64,000 nt of DNA, from contig JACPQD010000044.1 of assembly GCA_016190665.1 (NCBI GenBank), forward strand, positions 1 to 64,000, given 5' to 3'. A model generated the notes under the pieces. It saw only the letters and a list, made by a program, of their open reading frames with translations. It was not told the origin of the DNA and searched no databases. This document shows positions 44,701 to 52,735 of this stretch, in pieces; the first letter of the stretch is position 1; every line of letters begins with the position of its first letter. The stretch is from Chloroflexota bacterium (lineage in GTDB: Bacteria; Chloroflexota; Dehalococcoidia; JACPQD01). A program made the translations under genes and the position numbers.

Positions 44701-45669
44701 CTACCGGATCAACACCTCGCCGTCTCGTACAATGGCTTTCCCGTCCAACTCCACAGTGGGCCTGGTGACTATGGCATCGATGTGGCTCCTGCTCGCGCTC
44801 TTGCCTCCGAGCAATACATTTCTGCCGATGCCGATATGCGCGGTGCCGAGGATGGCGCAGTCGTATCTAACGCCGGTGGGTCTCCTGGGGACGGTGTGGC
44901 TCGCCCCGATGGCGAACTCGCCTATGTTTCCGGCATCGGCGTCGGTGGCGACTATGCGGCTCAGCCTCGCGACGTCCTCCGGGTTCCCCGAGATGTCCGC
45001 CACTCGGCCCCTGGCCACTCTGACTACGAGCGGCGTCGAGAGCAGGTGGCCCGAGCCATTCACTTCGACATCGTACACGAGAGTGCCACTGGCGGTGCCT
45101 TCAACGGGGGCCACCGGAGATTCGGCGTAGTCAGGGAGGAAGACGCCGTTAATGGGGTGCATTACCGTGCCGCTTCTGCCTTTAACGCTCATAGTCAGGT
45201 CTGTACCTTGCGGCGTGGTCACTTTTATCACGTCTGCCTGGGTGAAAAGCTGAGCTAACCTCTCGGCGCGCTCCTTCATTTCAAAGATATCCCGCTCCGA
45301 GAAAGGCTTGCGCAGGTAATCCTCCGACAGGCCAAGGGTGGCGTACAGCCTGCCTCCCCTTGCCCGCAGCGTCTCATGGACGGCCGTGTGCCCGGAAATT
45401 GGAGTCACCTTTTCGCCGGCGCCGAAGACGGCATCGGCCGCCAGCATGGCCGCGACTGTGGTCTTGCGAGGCTCCTCGGCGTTGTTTTGCTTTGGCGGGG
45501 CGACCAGGTAGACCACCTTGGCGCCGCGGGCCCGAGCGGCTGCCGCCACGGCGTCCGCGATCGCCCTGGGACGTGCATAGTCATCGGCGACAATCAGCAG
45601 GTCCTCTTCCGGCTTTATTCGGATACAAGTATCCACGATTAGCCTGATCGCCTCAGTCTGCTCCAGCAT
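44701..45669 (-). CDS. M29-like aminopeptidase / NicX-like hydrolase
   Basis: 322 residues. The C-terminal metal-binding set is visible: IGEFAIGASH, GTAHIGIGRN and SRSHIDAIV, where His and Asp occur as in M29 aminopeptidases and the related 2,5-dihydroxypyridine 5,6-dioxygenase NicX. The N-terminal half (LIVDTCIRIKPEEDLLIVAD) also fits. Its family members act on peptides or on ring-cleavage substrates. The surrounding CoA transferase and dehydratase genes fit a ring- or acid-degradation pathway, so the NicX-like alternative deserves weight. Confidence 0.75.
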   Translation of the reverse strand: MLEQTEAIRLIVDTCIRIKPEEDLLIVADDYARPRAIADAVAAAARARGAKVVYLVAPPKQNNAEEPRKTTVAAMLAADAVFGAGEKVTPISGHTAVHETLRARGGRLYATLGLSEDYLRKPFSERDIFEMKERAERLAQLFTQADVIKVTTPQGTDLTMSVKGRSGTVMHPINGVFLPDYAESPVAPVEGTASGTLVYDVEVNGSGHLLSTPLVVRVARGRVADISGNPEDVARLSRIVATDADAGNIGEFAIGASHTVPRRPTGVRYDCAILGTAHIGIGRNVLLGGKSASRSHIDAIVTRPTVELDGKAIVRDGEVLIR

Positions 45670-45717
45670 TGGCTGCCCTTTCCGAGTGCTCCTCGTCGGA
45701 TATTGCTTGCGGTGGAC

Positions 45718-46878
45718 TTAGATGACCTTGTCCTGCGCCAGCTTCGAAATCTCGTCGGCGCTCAGACCCAGCACCCCACCGTAAATCTCCTGGTTATGCT
45801 CGCCGGGCGTCGCCACCCGCCCGACCTTCCAGGGGATATCGGACATCTTTATCGTCTCCCCGGGCACCAGCATCTTGGACTCCGAGCCGGGAGCCACCTC
45901 GACCTCGACCATCATCCGCCTTTCCCACAGATGGGGGTCCTTGACAACCTGCTGGATGGTCTGGACAGGCCCCGACGGGACATCTGCTTCTTCCATAACG
46001 CGCAAGACTTCGGCGACCGGCTTGTCCTTGGCCCATTCGCGCAACAGCTTCTGCCGTTCCCGGGCCACGTCCCTGGCCGGCGTGAGGCCGCCGAACTTGG
46101 GATCGTGCAGCACATCCTCACGGCCCATGGCTTTGTAGGCCTGTTCCCACTGATGGGCGCGGCTGGGGTTGACGGCGACGCTCCCGTCCTTGCACTGAAT
46201 AGTGATCTGGGTGCGCCCCGAAACCTTGCCGGAGTGATAGCAGTCGGCGATCTCCAGGTCGACCAGCGTCAAGGCGGAGTCCAGCAGTCCCATCTCCACC
46301 CACTGCCCTCGTCCGCTGAACTGCCGGTGAAAGAGGGCCGCCAGCGCGCCGATGGTGAGGTGGAGGGCAGTGCTGCGGTCGACGATGGGCGCGGCAGCCA
46401 GAATGGGGGTGCCGTATTCCTCGCCAGTGAGGTAGGCGATGCCGCTCATGGCCTGGCCGATGACATCGTAGGCGGGCCGCTCGCGGTATGGTCCGTACTG
46501 CCCGAACCCGGAGCCGGATACCAGAATGATGCGCGGGTTGATCTCGCTCAGGGTCTTGTAGCCGAAGCCCATCTTGTCCATGATGCCCGGGCGGAAGTTC
46601 TCCAGCACGATGTCGGAGCGCTTCACCAGTTCCCGAAAGATCTCCTTGGCCCGCTCGTCGCGCATATTGAGGGTGATGCTCTTCTTGCCACGGTTGTACT
46701 GGGCGAAACCGATGCCGTGCCCGTCAACGTAAGGGGCGCGGGCGCGGCCCTCGTCGCCGCCCACTTTCTCTATCTTGATGACTTCGGCCCCCAGATCGCG
46801 CAACAGCAAACCGCAGCGGGGTCCAGCCTGCGCGCGCGCCAGTTCCAGCACGCGAATACCTTCGAGACAAACGGGCAT
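45718..46878 (-). CDS. Family III (CaiB/BaiF) CoA transferase
   Basis: 386 residues from ATG 46878 (AAGGAG upstream; an earlier ATG is rejected). EGIRVLELARAQAGPRCGLLLRDLGAEVIKIE is the classic beginning, and PAYDVIGQAMSG carries the catalytic aspartate. NPSRAHQWEQAYKAMGRED and DVPSGPVQTIQQV follow as expected. It transfers CoA from a donor (often succinyl- or acetyl-CoA) to an organic acid. It lies between a MaoC-like dehydratase and an M29-like gene on the same strand, which suggests activation of the acid imported by the cluster's binding proteins. Confidence 0.9.
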   Translation of the reverse strand: MPVCLEGIRVLELARAQAGPRCGLLLRDLGAEVIKIEKVGGDEGRARAPYVDGHGIGFAQYNRGKKSITLNMRDERAKEIFRELVKRSDIVLENFRPGIMDKMGFGYKTLSEINPRIILVSGSGFGQYGPYRERPAYDVIGQAMSGIAYLTGEEYGTPILAAAPIVDRSTALHLTIGALAALFHRQFSGRGQWVEMGLLDSALTLVDLEIADCYHSGKVSGRTQITIQCKDGSVAVNPSRAHQWEQAYKAMGREDVLHDPKFGGLTPARDVARERQKLLREWAKDKPVAEVLRVMEEADVPSGPVQTIQQVVKDPHLWERRMMVEVEVAPGSESKMLVPGETIKMSDIPWKVGRVATPGEHNQEIYGGVLGLSADEISKLAQDKVI

Positions 46879-46987
46879 TTCGAACTCCTTTTCTAAGTTT
46901 CCTGTTTCTGGCAATCCTAGCAGACGGCGCCGCGCCTGTCAATCCGAGAGCCGCTTGCGAGAGCGGAGCCGTGGAGAGGACTTGCTC

Positions 46988-48124
46988 CTAGCCTCTGCTG
47001 GGGAGGGCCGCCGTCGCCACGCCCTGGGAGTTTCGCTCCCCTCGCTGGTTGTCGCCGGTGAGCTCGCATTCCACCAGATTCTCGCCGTTTTCAAGGTACT
47101 TCCGCGTGATCTTGCCGCGGATCCATGTGGTATCCCCTAGGAAGTTGGGGCGACGCAGCTCCACCGATAGCGACTTCAGCCAGCCGTCGTCGCCCATCCA
47201 GTTGGTCATCAGGTGGCCGTACCAGGAGATGCGCTGCCCGCCGACGTCGTAGCCCGTAGGGAAACCCAGGTCCGCGGCGAAATCCGGGTCCCAGTGGCCG
47301 CGAGGAGGCACGTCGGGGACGTTGGACTGGTCTCGGATGCCCGCCGCCGGGTGCGCCCGCAGATACAGTTGCACGATACGGTCCGTCATGCAGAAATGGC
47401 CGCCCCATCCCTGGAAGAAGGTTATCAGGCTGGTCACCGTTAGCGGCCCCTTCACGACGTGGCCGATGCTGTCCCCCTCAGCCACGTCCTCCCAGTACCT
47501 CGGGGTAGCGCCGCGCAACTCCTCTCTGTCGTAGTCGGCCTCAATGGCCTGAAGCTCTTCCTCCGTATAGCGATACCTCTTTATGTCGGAGTACTTGCCC
47601 TTCTCCCTGGGCTTGCCCCTCTCGTAGGACATATTGTGCATGATGTATCGGGAGACGCGCTCGCCCTTCTGGTTGGTGAAGCTGACCTCCTGCAACTGCT
47701 GGAACATGCGCCCCACGTAGGCGCTGCCCTTCTCGATGACGTCGATGAGCTTCGATACTGCCTTGACCCTGTCGTCGATGAAAACGGGCTTGTGGAAGTT
47801 CCAGGCGTCGCCGCTCCAGAGGGAGTGGATGCCCGGCAGGCGCGCGCCGCGGCTTCCCTTGTCCTCGGGGTACCAGAGCGGCCCGCAGTTGCAGCTATAG
47901 GGGAAGGTGGGGGGGGCAATTATGCCGCCGTATCTGGTCGTCCGTGCGTATTCCTCGCGCCACCACAACGGGTTGGGGTCGCCGATGCCCCAGGCCCAGT
48001 GCCTTATGGCGTCTCTGGTGGCCTCCTCGTGCCACTGGTTTCGATAAGGGCGCTCTACCCCGATGGTGCTCCGCAAGCGAGCCAGCATCTCGTCCGTGAT
48101 TTTCGCGTATTTTTTTTCGGGCAT
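46988..48124 (-). CDS. MaoC-like double-hotdog dehydratase
   Basis: 378 residues. The N-terminal half resembles the FAS1-type dehydratase N-domain (AWGIGDPNPLWWREEYARTTRYGGIIAPPTF). The C-terminal half has GPLTVTSLITFFQGWG and a later hotdog strand set with GYDVGGQRISWYGHLMTNWMG. It should hydrate or dehydrate a CoA- or ACP-linked acid in the same pathway as the CoA transferase gene 110 bases downstream. Gene order within the unit (transporter protein, dehydratase, CoA transferase) supports this; the substrate is unknown. Confidence 0.85.
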   Translation of the reverse strand: MPEKKYAKITDEMLARLRSTIGVERPYRNQWHEEATRDAIRHWAWGIGDPNPLWWREEYARTTRYGGIIAPPTFPYSCNCGPLWYPEDKGSRGARLPGIHSLWSGDAWNFHKPVFIDDRVKAVSKLIDVIEKGSAYVGRMFQQLQEVSFTNQKGERVSRYIMHNMSYERGKPREKGKYSDIKRYRYTEEELQAIEADYDREELRGATPRYWEDVAEGDSIGHVVKGPLTVTSLITFFQGWGGHFCMTDRIVQLYLRAHPAAGIRDQSNVPDVPPRGHWDPDFAADLGFPTGYDVGGQRISWYGHLMTNWMGDDGWLKSLSVELRRPNFLGDTTWIRGKITRKYLENGENLVECELTGDNQRGERNSQGVATAALPSRG

Positions 48125-48134
48125 GGTTTCTCCC

Positions 48135-48215
48135 GTGACCTTTGGACAGAGTGGACGAGGTGGACGGAGCGGACCCCCTACTCCCTGCTCCCTTCTCCTT
48201 TCTCCCTACCGACAC
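48135..48215. repeat. GGACGAGGTGGACG and CTCCCT intergenic repeats
   Basis: GTGGACGAGGTGGACGGAGCGGACC is followed by CCCTACTCCCTGCTCCCTTC, two simple-repeat families side by side in the short gap before the binding protein. Confidence 0.45.
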
Positions 48216-49870
48216 CCCTCGTCCAGCCAGACGTTCTGCCACTTGAGGTTGTTGTGCCCGCCTATCTGCTTCTCAGGGTAGTAGCCTTTGACGCATTTCC
48301 AGTAGGGCAGCTCGTAAATCTGATGATAGAGCACGGGTGTGGGCGCCTGGTCCAAGACCCTCCTCTGGATGTTGAGAACGATATCCTTGCGCTTCGCCGG
48401 ATCGAGGGTGAGCGACTGCTCCTGGTACCAGTCGTTCACCTGCTTGTCATTGAAGCCGCTGTAGTTCCGGCCGCCGCCGGCGATGTAGAAGGCCAGGAAG
48501 AGGTCCGGCTCGTCGATCGGCTGGGTGGGCAGATAGACGCTCATGGCGAAGTCGCCGGTGACGAAGCGCTTCTCCAGCGTGGCCACATCCACCACCTTGA
48601 TCGAGACGTCGATTCCGATGGCCCTGAGCTGGTCCTGGACGTAGACGGTCTGTTTCGTGTACTGGGTGGCTATCGCTGCCTCCACCGGGAGCCCCCTGGG
48701 GTGGCCGGCCTCGGCGAGCAAGGCTTTGGCCCGGTCGATATCGGCGGCGCTCACGCCGCGGTAGCCCGGGCGCTTCAAGAGCTCATCCTCGGGTACCGCC
48801 CAGGGCCCGCGGATCATCGGCCCGGCAAGCTCGCCTCGTCCTTCCACCACCTCCAGCATCTTCTTCCGGTCGATGGCCAGGTCCACCGCTTGCCTGACGC
48901 GCAGATCGCTAAAGGGCGGGCGGGTGACGTTCAGGTAGACGACGCCCAGCGCCAGTCCCGGGAAGCGGGCGACGTTCACTTTGTCCGCCACCTCCCTCTT
49001 GAGAAGGTCAGCGTGGGAAGGTGTCAGGTTGGCGGAGGAGATATGGTACGTCCGCACCTGCCCGGTGCGGAAGGCGGCGAACCGGGCCGCCTCGTCGGGG
49101 ATGAGATACTGGGTGATGCCCGCCAGATAGGGCCGGCCGGGGATGAAGTAGTCCTCATTCTTCACCAACTCGACGCTGCCGCCGCGGTTGTACCGCTTCA
49201 GCTTGAAGGGCCCGGTGCCCAGCACCGTATACTCCATGGTCTTGTGGTCCTTGAGGTACTGCGGCGGCATCATGACGGCAGCCGAGCCGATAGCCATGCC
49301 GGCGATGAAAAACGGGCTGGGATATTTGAGATAGACCTCCACCGTGCTGGCGTCCGGCGCCTCCGCCTTCTCGACGGGGACCACTATCTCCTTGCGGCTG
49401 ATGGCCACCCCCTCCGGCGGCTTCAGCCAGCGGTCGAAATTGAACTTCACGTCCGCCGCCGTCAGCGGCTTGCCGTCGTGCCAGCGCACGTTCTTGCGAA
49501 GGGTGAAGGTCACCTTCTTGGCATCGGGGCTCAACCGGTAGCTCTCGGCGAGGTCGGGGATGATCTTCCGGCCGTCCTCGGGGTCGTACTGGAGCAGCCC
49601 GCTATAGGCGGAAGCAATCTGGTCCGCCGGCAAACTGCGTCCTGTAACGTGGAGGTCGAAGGTGCCCTCGTCCCTGGCCCCGGCGTGTTTCAAGACCCCG
49701 CCGGACTTGGGCAGCTCGGCCGCGGCCTTGGGGGTGGCGGCTGGGGCGGCGGGTTTGGCGGTGGCCGGCCCGGCCGGCTGGGCCGTCGGGGCTGGGGCGG
49801 CCGCTGGGGCGCAGCTCGCCAACAGCGCCAGCACGGTTAGACCACCCAAGGGGATTAGAAGCGTTTTCAT
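48206..49870 (-). CDS. Family-5 solute-binding lipoprotein (cluster B, distal)
   Basis: 554 residues from ATG 49870 behind AGGAGG. Lipobox LASC (about 19-20), a long Ala/Pro linker, then GGVLKHAGARDEGTFDLH, FTLRKNVRWHDGKPLTAADVKFNFDR and LRVRQAVDLAIDRKKM. Very similar to the cluster A protein at 40894, including YGVLG/YTVLGTGPFKLK and the ending WQNVWLDEGCR. The 16-codon upstream extension is rejected because it lacks a ribosome binding site. Its partner transporter is not in the window. Confidence 0.9.
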   Translation of the reverse strand: MKTLLIPLGGLTVLALLASCAPAAAPAPTAQPAGPATAKPAAPAATPKAAAELPKSGGVLKHAGARDEGTFDLHVTGRSLPADQIASAYSGLLQYDPEDGRKIIPDLAESYRLSPDAKKVTFTLRKNVRWHDGKPLTAADVKFNFDRWLKPPEGVAISRKEIVVPVEKAEAPDASTVEVYLKYPSPFFIAGMAIGSAAVMMPPQYLKDHKTMEYTVLGTGPFKLKRYNRGGSVELVKNEDYFIPGRPYLAGITQYLIPDEAARFAAFRTGQVRTYHISSANLTPSHADLLKREVADKVNVARFPGLALGVVYLNVTRPPFSDLRVRQAVDLAIDRKKMLEVVEGRGELAGPMIRGPWAVPEDELLKRPGYRGVSAADIDRAKALLAEAGHPRGLPVEAAIATQYTKQTVYVQDQLRAIGIDVSIKVVDVATLEKRFVTGDFAMSVYLPTQPIDEPDLFLAFYIAGGGRNYSGFNDKQVNDWYQEQSLTLDPAKRKDIVLNIQRRVLDQAPTPVLYHQIYELPYWKCVKGYYPEKQIGGHNNLKWQNVWLDEGCR

Positions 49871-49947
49871 TTCAGACCTCCTGTGGGCCGATCCCACTGC
49901 TGTGAAAGTGTCCATTCCTCTGCCTGAGCTGGGGGTTAGGTGGTAGG

Positions 49948-49985
49948 GTCAGACCCGTCTGACCTGTCAGACTCGTCTGACTGGC
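49948..49985. repeat. GTCTGACCTGTCAGACTCG repeat
   Basis: GTCAGACCCGTCTGACC then TGTCAGACTCGTCTGAC between the two binding-protein genes, related to 18294-18338. Confidence 0.5.
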
Positions 49986-50002
49986 CCTCCGTCCCCTGCC
50001 CC

Positions 50003-51676
50003 CTACTTCGCCAGCCACACGTGGGCGTATTTGTTATTGTTATAGACGCTGATGCCTGGCTTGAAGTCCTCCATCTCCGGCCAGCTAGCCATGATGCCAC
50101 GGGACCAGAAGAGGGGGGCGTTGGGGGCCAGCTCAAAGAGCCTCTCGCCCAACTCCAGAAGGATCTTCTTCCGCTCTGCCGGGTCCATGGCGCTAGCCTG
50201 CCTGGCGAACAAGTCATCGACGGTCTTATCTTCCAGACCCATCCATCGGGTGGACCCCTGGCTGTGATAATACCTCGTCATGTGGTCCGGGTCGTCGGTC
50301 CGCAGCCCGATGGGCTGCGCCACCGACTCGAAAACCAATTGGTCCAACAAAGGAAGGAATACCGAGCTCTCCCTGACAACTATCTCGAGCTCGATCCCTA
50401 TCTTGGCCAACTGGTCCTTGGAGAAGACGGCGATATCTTCGGTATAGTTGGCGCGGGCCAGTATCCTCGTCTTGAAGCCGTTGGGGAAGCCTGCTTCCGC
50501 CAGGAGCTTTTTCGCCTCGGCGATATCGGCGTCCTTCGGCTGCCGGTAGCCGGGCCGTTTGGCTAACTCCTCCCCGGGGATGGACCACCGGCTCGGGGCG
50601 AACTGGGCGCCAATCTCCCCCTCTCCATCGAGCAGGACCTTGATGGCGGCCTGCCGGTCAAGGGCCAGGTTCACCGCGCGGCGGAGGCGCACATCATTAA
50701 AGGGTGGCTTGTTGGTCACCATCTCGAACCAGCGGCTGGCCAGGGGATTGAAACGGTATACCTTGGCTGTGGGCATCTCCTTCTCGATAATGCGGGCCTG
50801 CGACGCCTTTATCCCCGCTGTGCTCACCAGCGGCCCCATGAACTTGATCTGCCCGGTGCGGAAGGTGGCCAGCCTGGTGCTATCGTCCTTTACGACATAG
50901 TATTTCACGCCGTCGAGATAGGGTCGGCCCGGGACGAAATAGTCGCGGTTCTTGACAACCTCGTAAGCGACCCCGGTGGCGTAGTCCTTGAATTTGAAGG
51001 GCCCGGTGCCCACGACATCGCTTTTCATGTGACCTTTGGCCTCGACGACATGCTTGGGGAAGACTACTATCTGGCCGCCCGCCAGGCCGTCAAGAAAAGC
51101 GGCATGCTGAAACTTGAGGGTCACCCTTACCGTATCCCGGTCCGGGGCAGCCACGCTCCCGATGGCGCGCAAGGTGTCTTTCATCGGGCTTCGGACCCCA
51201 GCCGGAGGATTGTACAATCTCTCCAGGCTGAATTTCACGTCCTCCGCGGTAAGCTCCCTCCCGTCGTGAAACTTCACCCCTTTGCGCAAGGAGAAGACGT
51301 AGGTCAAACCATCGGCGCTGACATCCCACTTCTGCGCCAGGTCCCCGACGATCTTCTCCGGGTCGTTGGGGTCGTAGTAGACGAGATTGTTGTAGCTCGA
51401 CTGCACCATATTCATCAGGAAGGTGTTCTCCTGGTGAACGTCGAGGCTCGGCACATCAGCGTACATGGAAGTCGTCAGGATACCGCCATATCGCGGTTGT
51501 CTGGGGGCAGCCTTAGGCGTTGGGCTTGGGGCAGCCGGCTTCGCTGCCGGAACCGCGGCGGGCGCCTCCGCCGGCCTGACCGTTGGCGCCGGGGCCGCCG
51601 CCGGGCCGCAGCTTGTTAACGGCAGCCCCAGGAAGGTCAGACAACTCGCGAACACGATAGATTTCCTATGAATCAC
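50003..51676 (-). CDS. Family-5 solute-binding lipoprotein (cluster B, proximal)
   Basis: 557 residues from GTG 51676, with GAGGAGG five to six bases upstream. Lipobox LTSC (about 23), an Ala/Pro linker, then YGGILTTSMYADVPSLDVHQ, FSLRKGVKFHDGRELTAEDVKFSLER and LRRAVNLALDRQAA. It groups with the cluster A distal protein at 37644: both end in an N-N-N-x-x-x-H/L-x-W-L-A-K motif. The four lipoproteins thus form two orthologous pairs, one of each type per cluster. It is the first gene of cluster B. Confidence 0.9.
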   Translation of the reverse strand: MIHRKSIVFASCLTFLGLPLTSCGPAAAPAPTVRPAEAPAAVPAAKPAAPSPTPKAAPRQPRYGGILTTSMYADVPSLDVHQENTFLMNMVQSSYNNLVYYDPNDPEKIVGDLAQKWDVSADGLTYVFSLRKGVKFHDGRELTAEDVKFSLERLYNPPAGVRSPMKDTLRAIGSVAAPDRDTVRVTLKFQHAAFLDGLAGGQIVVFPKHVVEAKGHMKSDVVGTGPFKFKDYATGVAYEVVKNRDYFVPGRPYLDGVKYYVVKDDSTRLATFRTGQIKFMGPLVSTAGIKASQARIIEKEMPTAKVYRFNPLASRWFEMVTNKPPFNDVRLRRAVNLALDRQAAIKVLLDGEGEIGAQFAPSRWSIPGEELAKRPGYRQPKDADIAEAKKLLAEAGFPNGFKTRILARANYTEDIAVFSKDQLAKIGIELEIVVRESSVFLPLLDQLVFESVAQPIGLRTDDPDHMTRYYHSQGSTRWMGLEDKTVDDLFARQASAMDPAERKKILLELGERLFELAPNAPLFWSRGIMASWPEMEDFKPGISVYNNNKYAHVWLAK

Positions 51677-52337
51677 CGTGGACCTCCTCGTGGTGTACCA
51701 GCTAGCCGTTTTCGTCGTCGGGCAAGCCGGATGAATGCGGGCCCGAAGTCTTTCATTTCGGCGCCCTCAAAATACTGCATTGCCTGGCGCCTGTCAAGGG
51801 GGGCCGAACGCGGGCGCGTCTACGACGACCGTCACCAGTATCGGCGAGTGGCCCGGGCCTGAAGTCCACTCATGCCACGTCACAGTTACTGTTAATTGGG
51901 AGCGGCGCCGGCGAGCCGAGGACGTCAAGGGTTCCAGCCGGACATCTTTGTTGCAGCGAGAGCGCCATATTCGCCCGTGCGTAGGAGACTGATTCCGCGA
52001 GGGTAGCGCCTCCGGTTTCAATCCGCTCATCAGCCCTTTCCCATACTGCGGCGAGCTATATAGGCACAGCATAATCACACCATAAATCCTCCGCGGCACA
52101 CTAGAATGAGCACTTGTATTGCTGTGAGCTTTATGCTCCACGCTAAAGAAACACTAGAAATCGTTGGAGATACGTTATGATGCGCACTCTCGTAGTGTAA
52201 ACTAGGGATAGAGTCATGTTGGTGCCAGCAACCTCCAACTGTTTATGTCTTAGGGCAATACTTGCAGCTTATCCTTGCGGCTCTCTTCGCTTTCGAAGGG
52301 GCATACGAACGGTCACACGTTTCCGGAAGAGGTTAAC
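51677..52337. other. Gene-free region upstream of the RiPP locus
   Basis: About 660 bases without a credible gene. Base composition drops noticeably from ~52000 onwards (AT-rich runs such as GAGCTATATAGGCACAGCATAATC), unlike the GC-rich flanks. Transferred DNA or a regulatory region is possible; I see no transposase or direct repeats. Confidence 0.5.
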
Positions 52338-52347
52338 GATAATCATT
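52338..52347. promoter_or_regulatory. Fur-box-like core GATAATCATT before the RiPP precursor
   Basis: Identical 10-base core to the Fur-like site at 2898-2907. Against the 7-1-7 consensus it matches 10 of 14 positions (cGATAAT C ATTcaaA), so weaker than the feo site. It lies ~113 bases before the precursor start. Confidence 0.35.
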
Positions 52348-52459
52348 CAAATTCCCCTGTTGGACTGAGAAACTGACGCCAACGCGGCAATCCGAAGGCG
52401 CGGGAGGAAGCTGCGCCAGAATGCCAGGACGTATCATAAAACAAGCAGAAAGGAGCAGG

Positions 52460-52672
52460 ATGAACGAGAAGGCCAAAGCCCGCATGGAACCACTAAGCAT
52501 CGATCCTCTGATTCGGTCTAAGGGAGCAAAGTTAACGACCGATCCTGCGTTCCGAGAAATCACCGCGGGACTTCAGGCGAAGATCACGGAAATGTTGAAG
52601 AACCCGGAGGCGTTGGGCGCCTGTTGCATTCAGGGCTGTTGCGTGAGTTGGTGCTGCGTGCAGCTCCACTAA
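52460..52672 (+). CDS. RiPP precursor peptide with CCxxxCCxxxCC core
   Basis: 70 residues from ATG 52460, with AAAGGAG five bases upstream (an in-frame ATG at 52421 lacks one). A charged leader of about 52 residues is predicted to be mainly helical (LTTDPAFREITAGLQAKITEML). It ends with a small-residue stretch (EALGA) that would suit leader cleavage. The C-terminus holds six cysteines as three pairs: C55C56-IQG-C60C61-VSW-C65C66-VQLH. A radical SAM/SPASM gene follows 63 bases later, separated by a strong hairpin. I recognise no family for this precursor. Thioether crosslinks (sactipeptide- or ranthipeptide-like) or disulfide/metal chemistry are the natural candidates. It is among the most promising novel features. 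Confidence 0.78.
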   Translation: MNEKAKARMEPLSIDPLIRSKGAKLTTDPAFREITAGLQAKITEMLKNPEALGACCIQGCCVSWCCVQLH

Positions 52673-52679
52673 GTTAGGT

Positions 52680-52712
52680 GCTCCTTCCGCTGCTTCCTCC
52701 AGCGGAAGGAGC
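52680..52712 (+). terminator. Attenuator-like hairpin between precursor and maturase
   Basis: Perfect 13-bp stem GCTCCTTCCGCTG/CAGCGGAAGGAGC with a 7-base loop, followed by TTCTCT. This is a weak T-tract, so partial read-through is likely. It would let the precursor be made in excess over the maturase. Confidence 0.7.
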
Positions 52713-52735
52713 TTCTCTGGTTAGGAGGCAAACTC

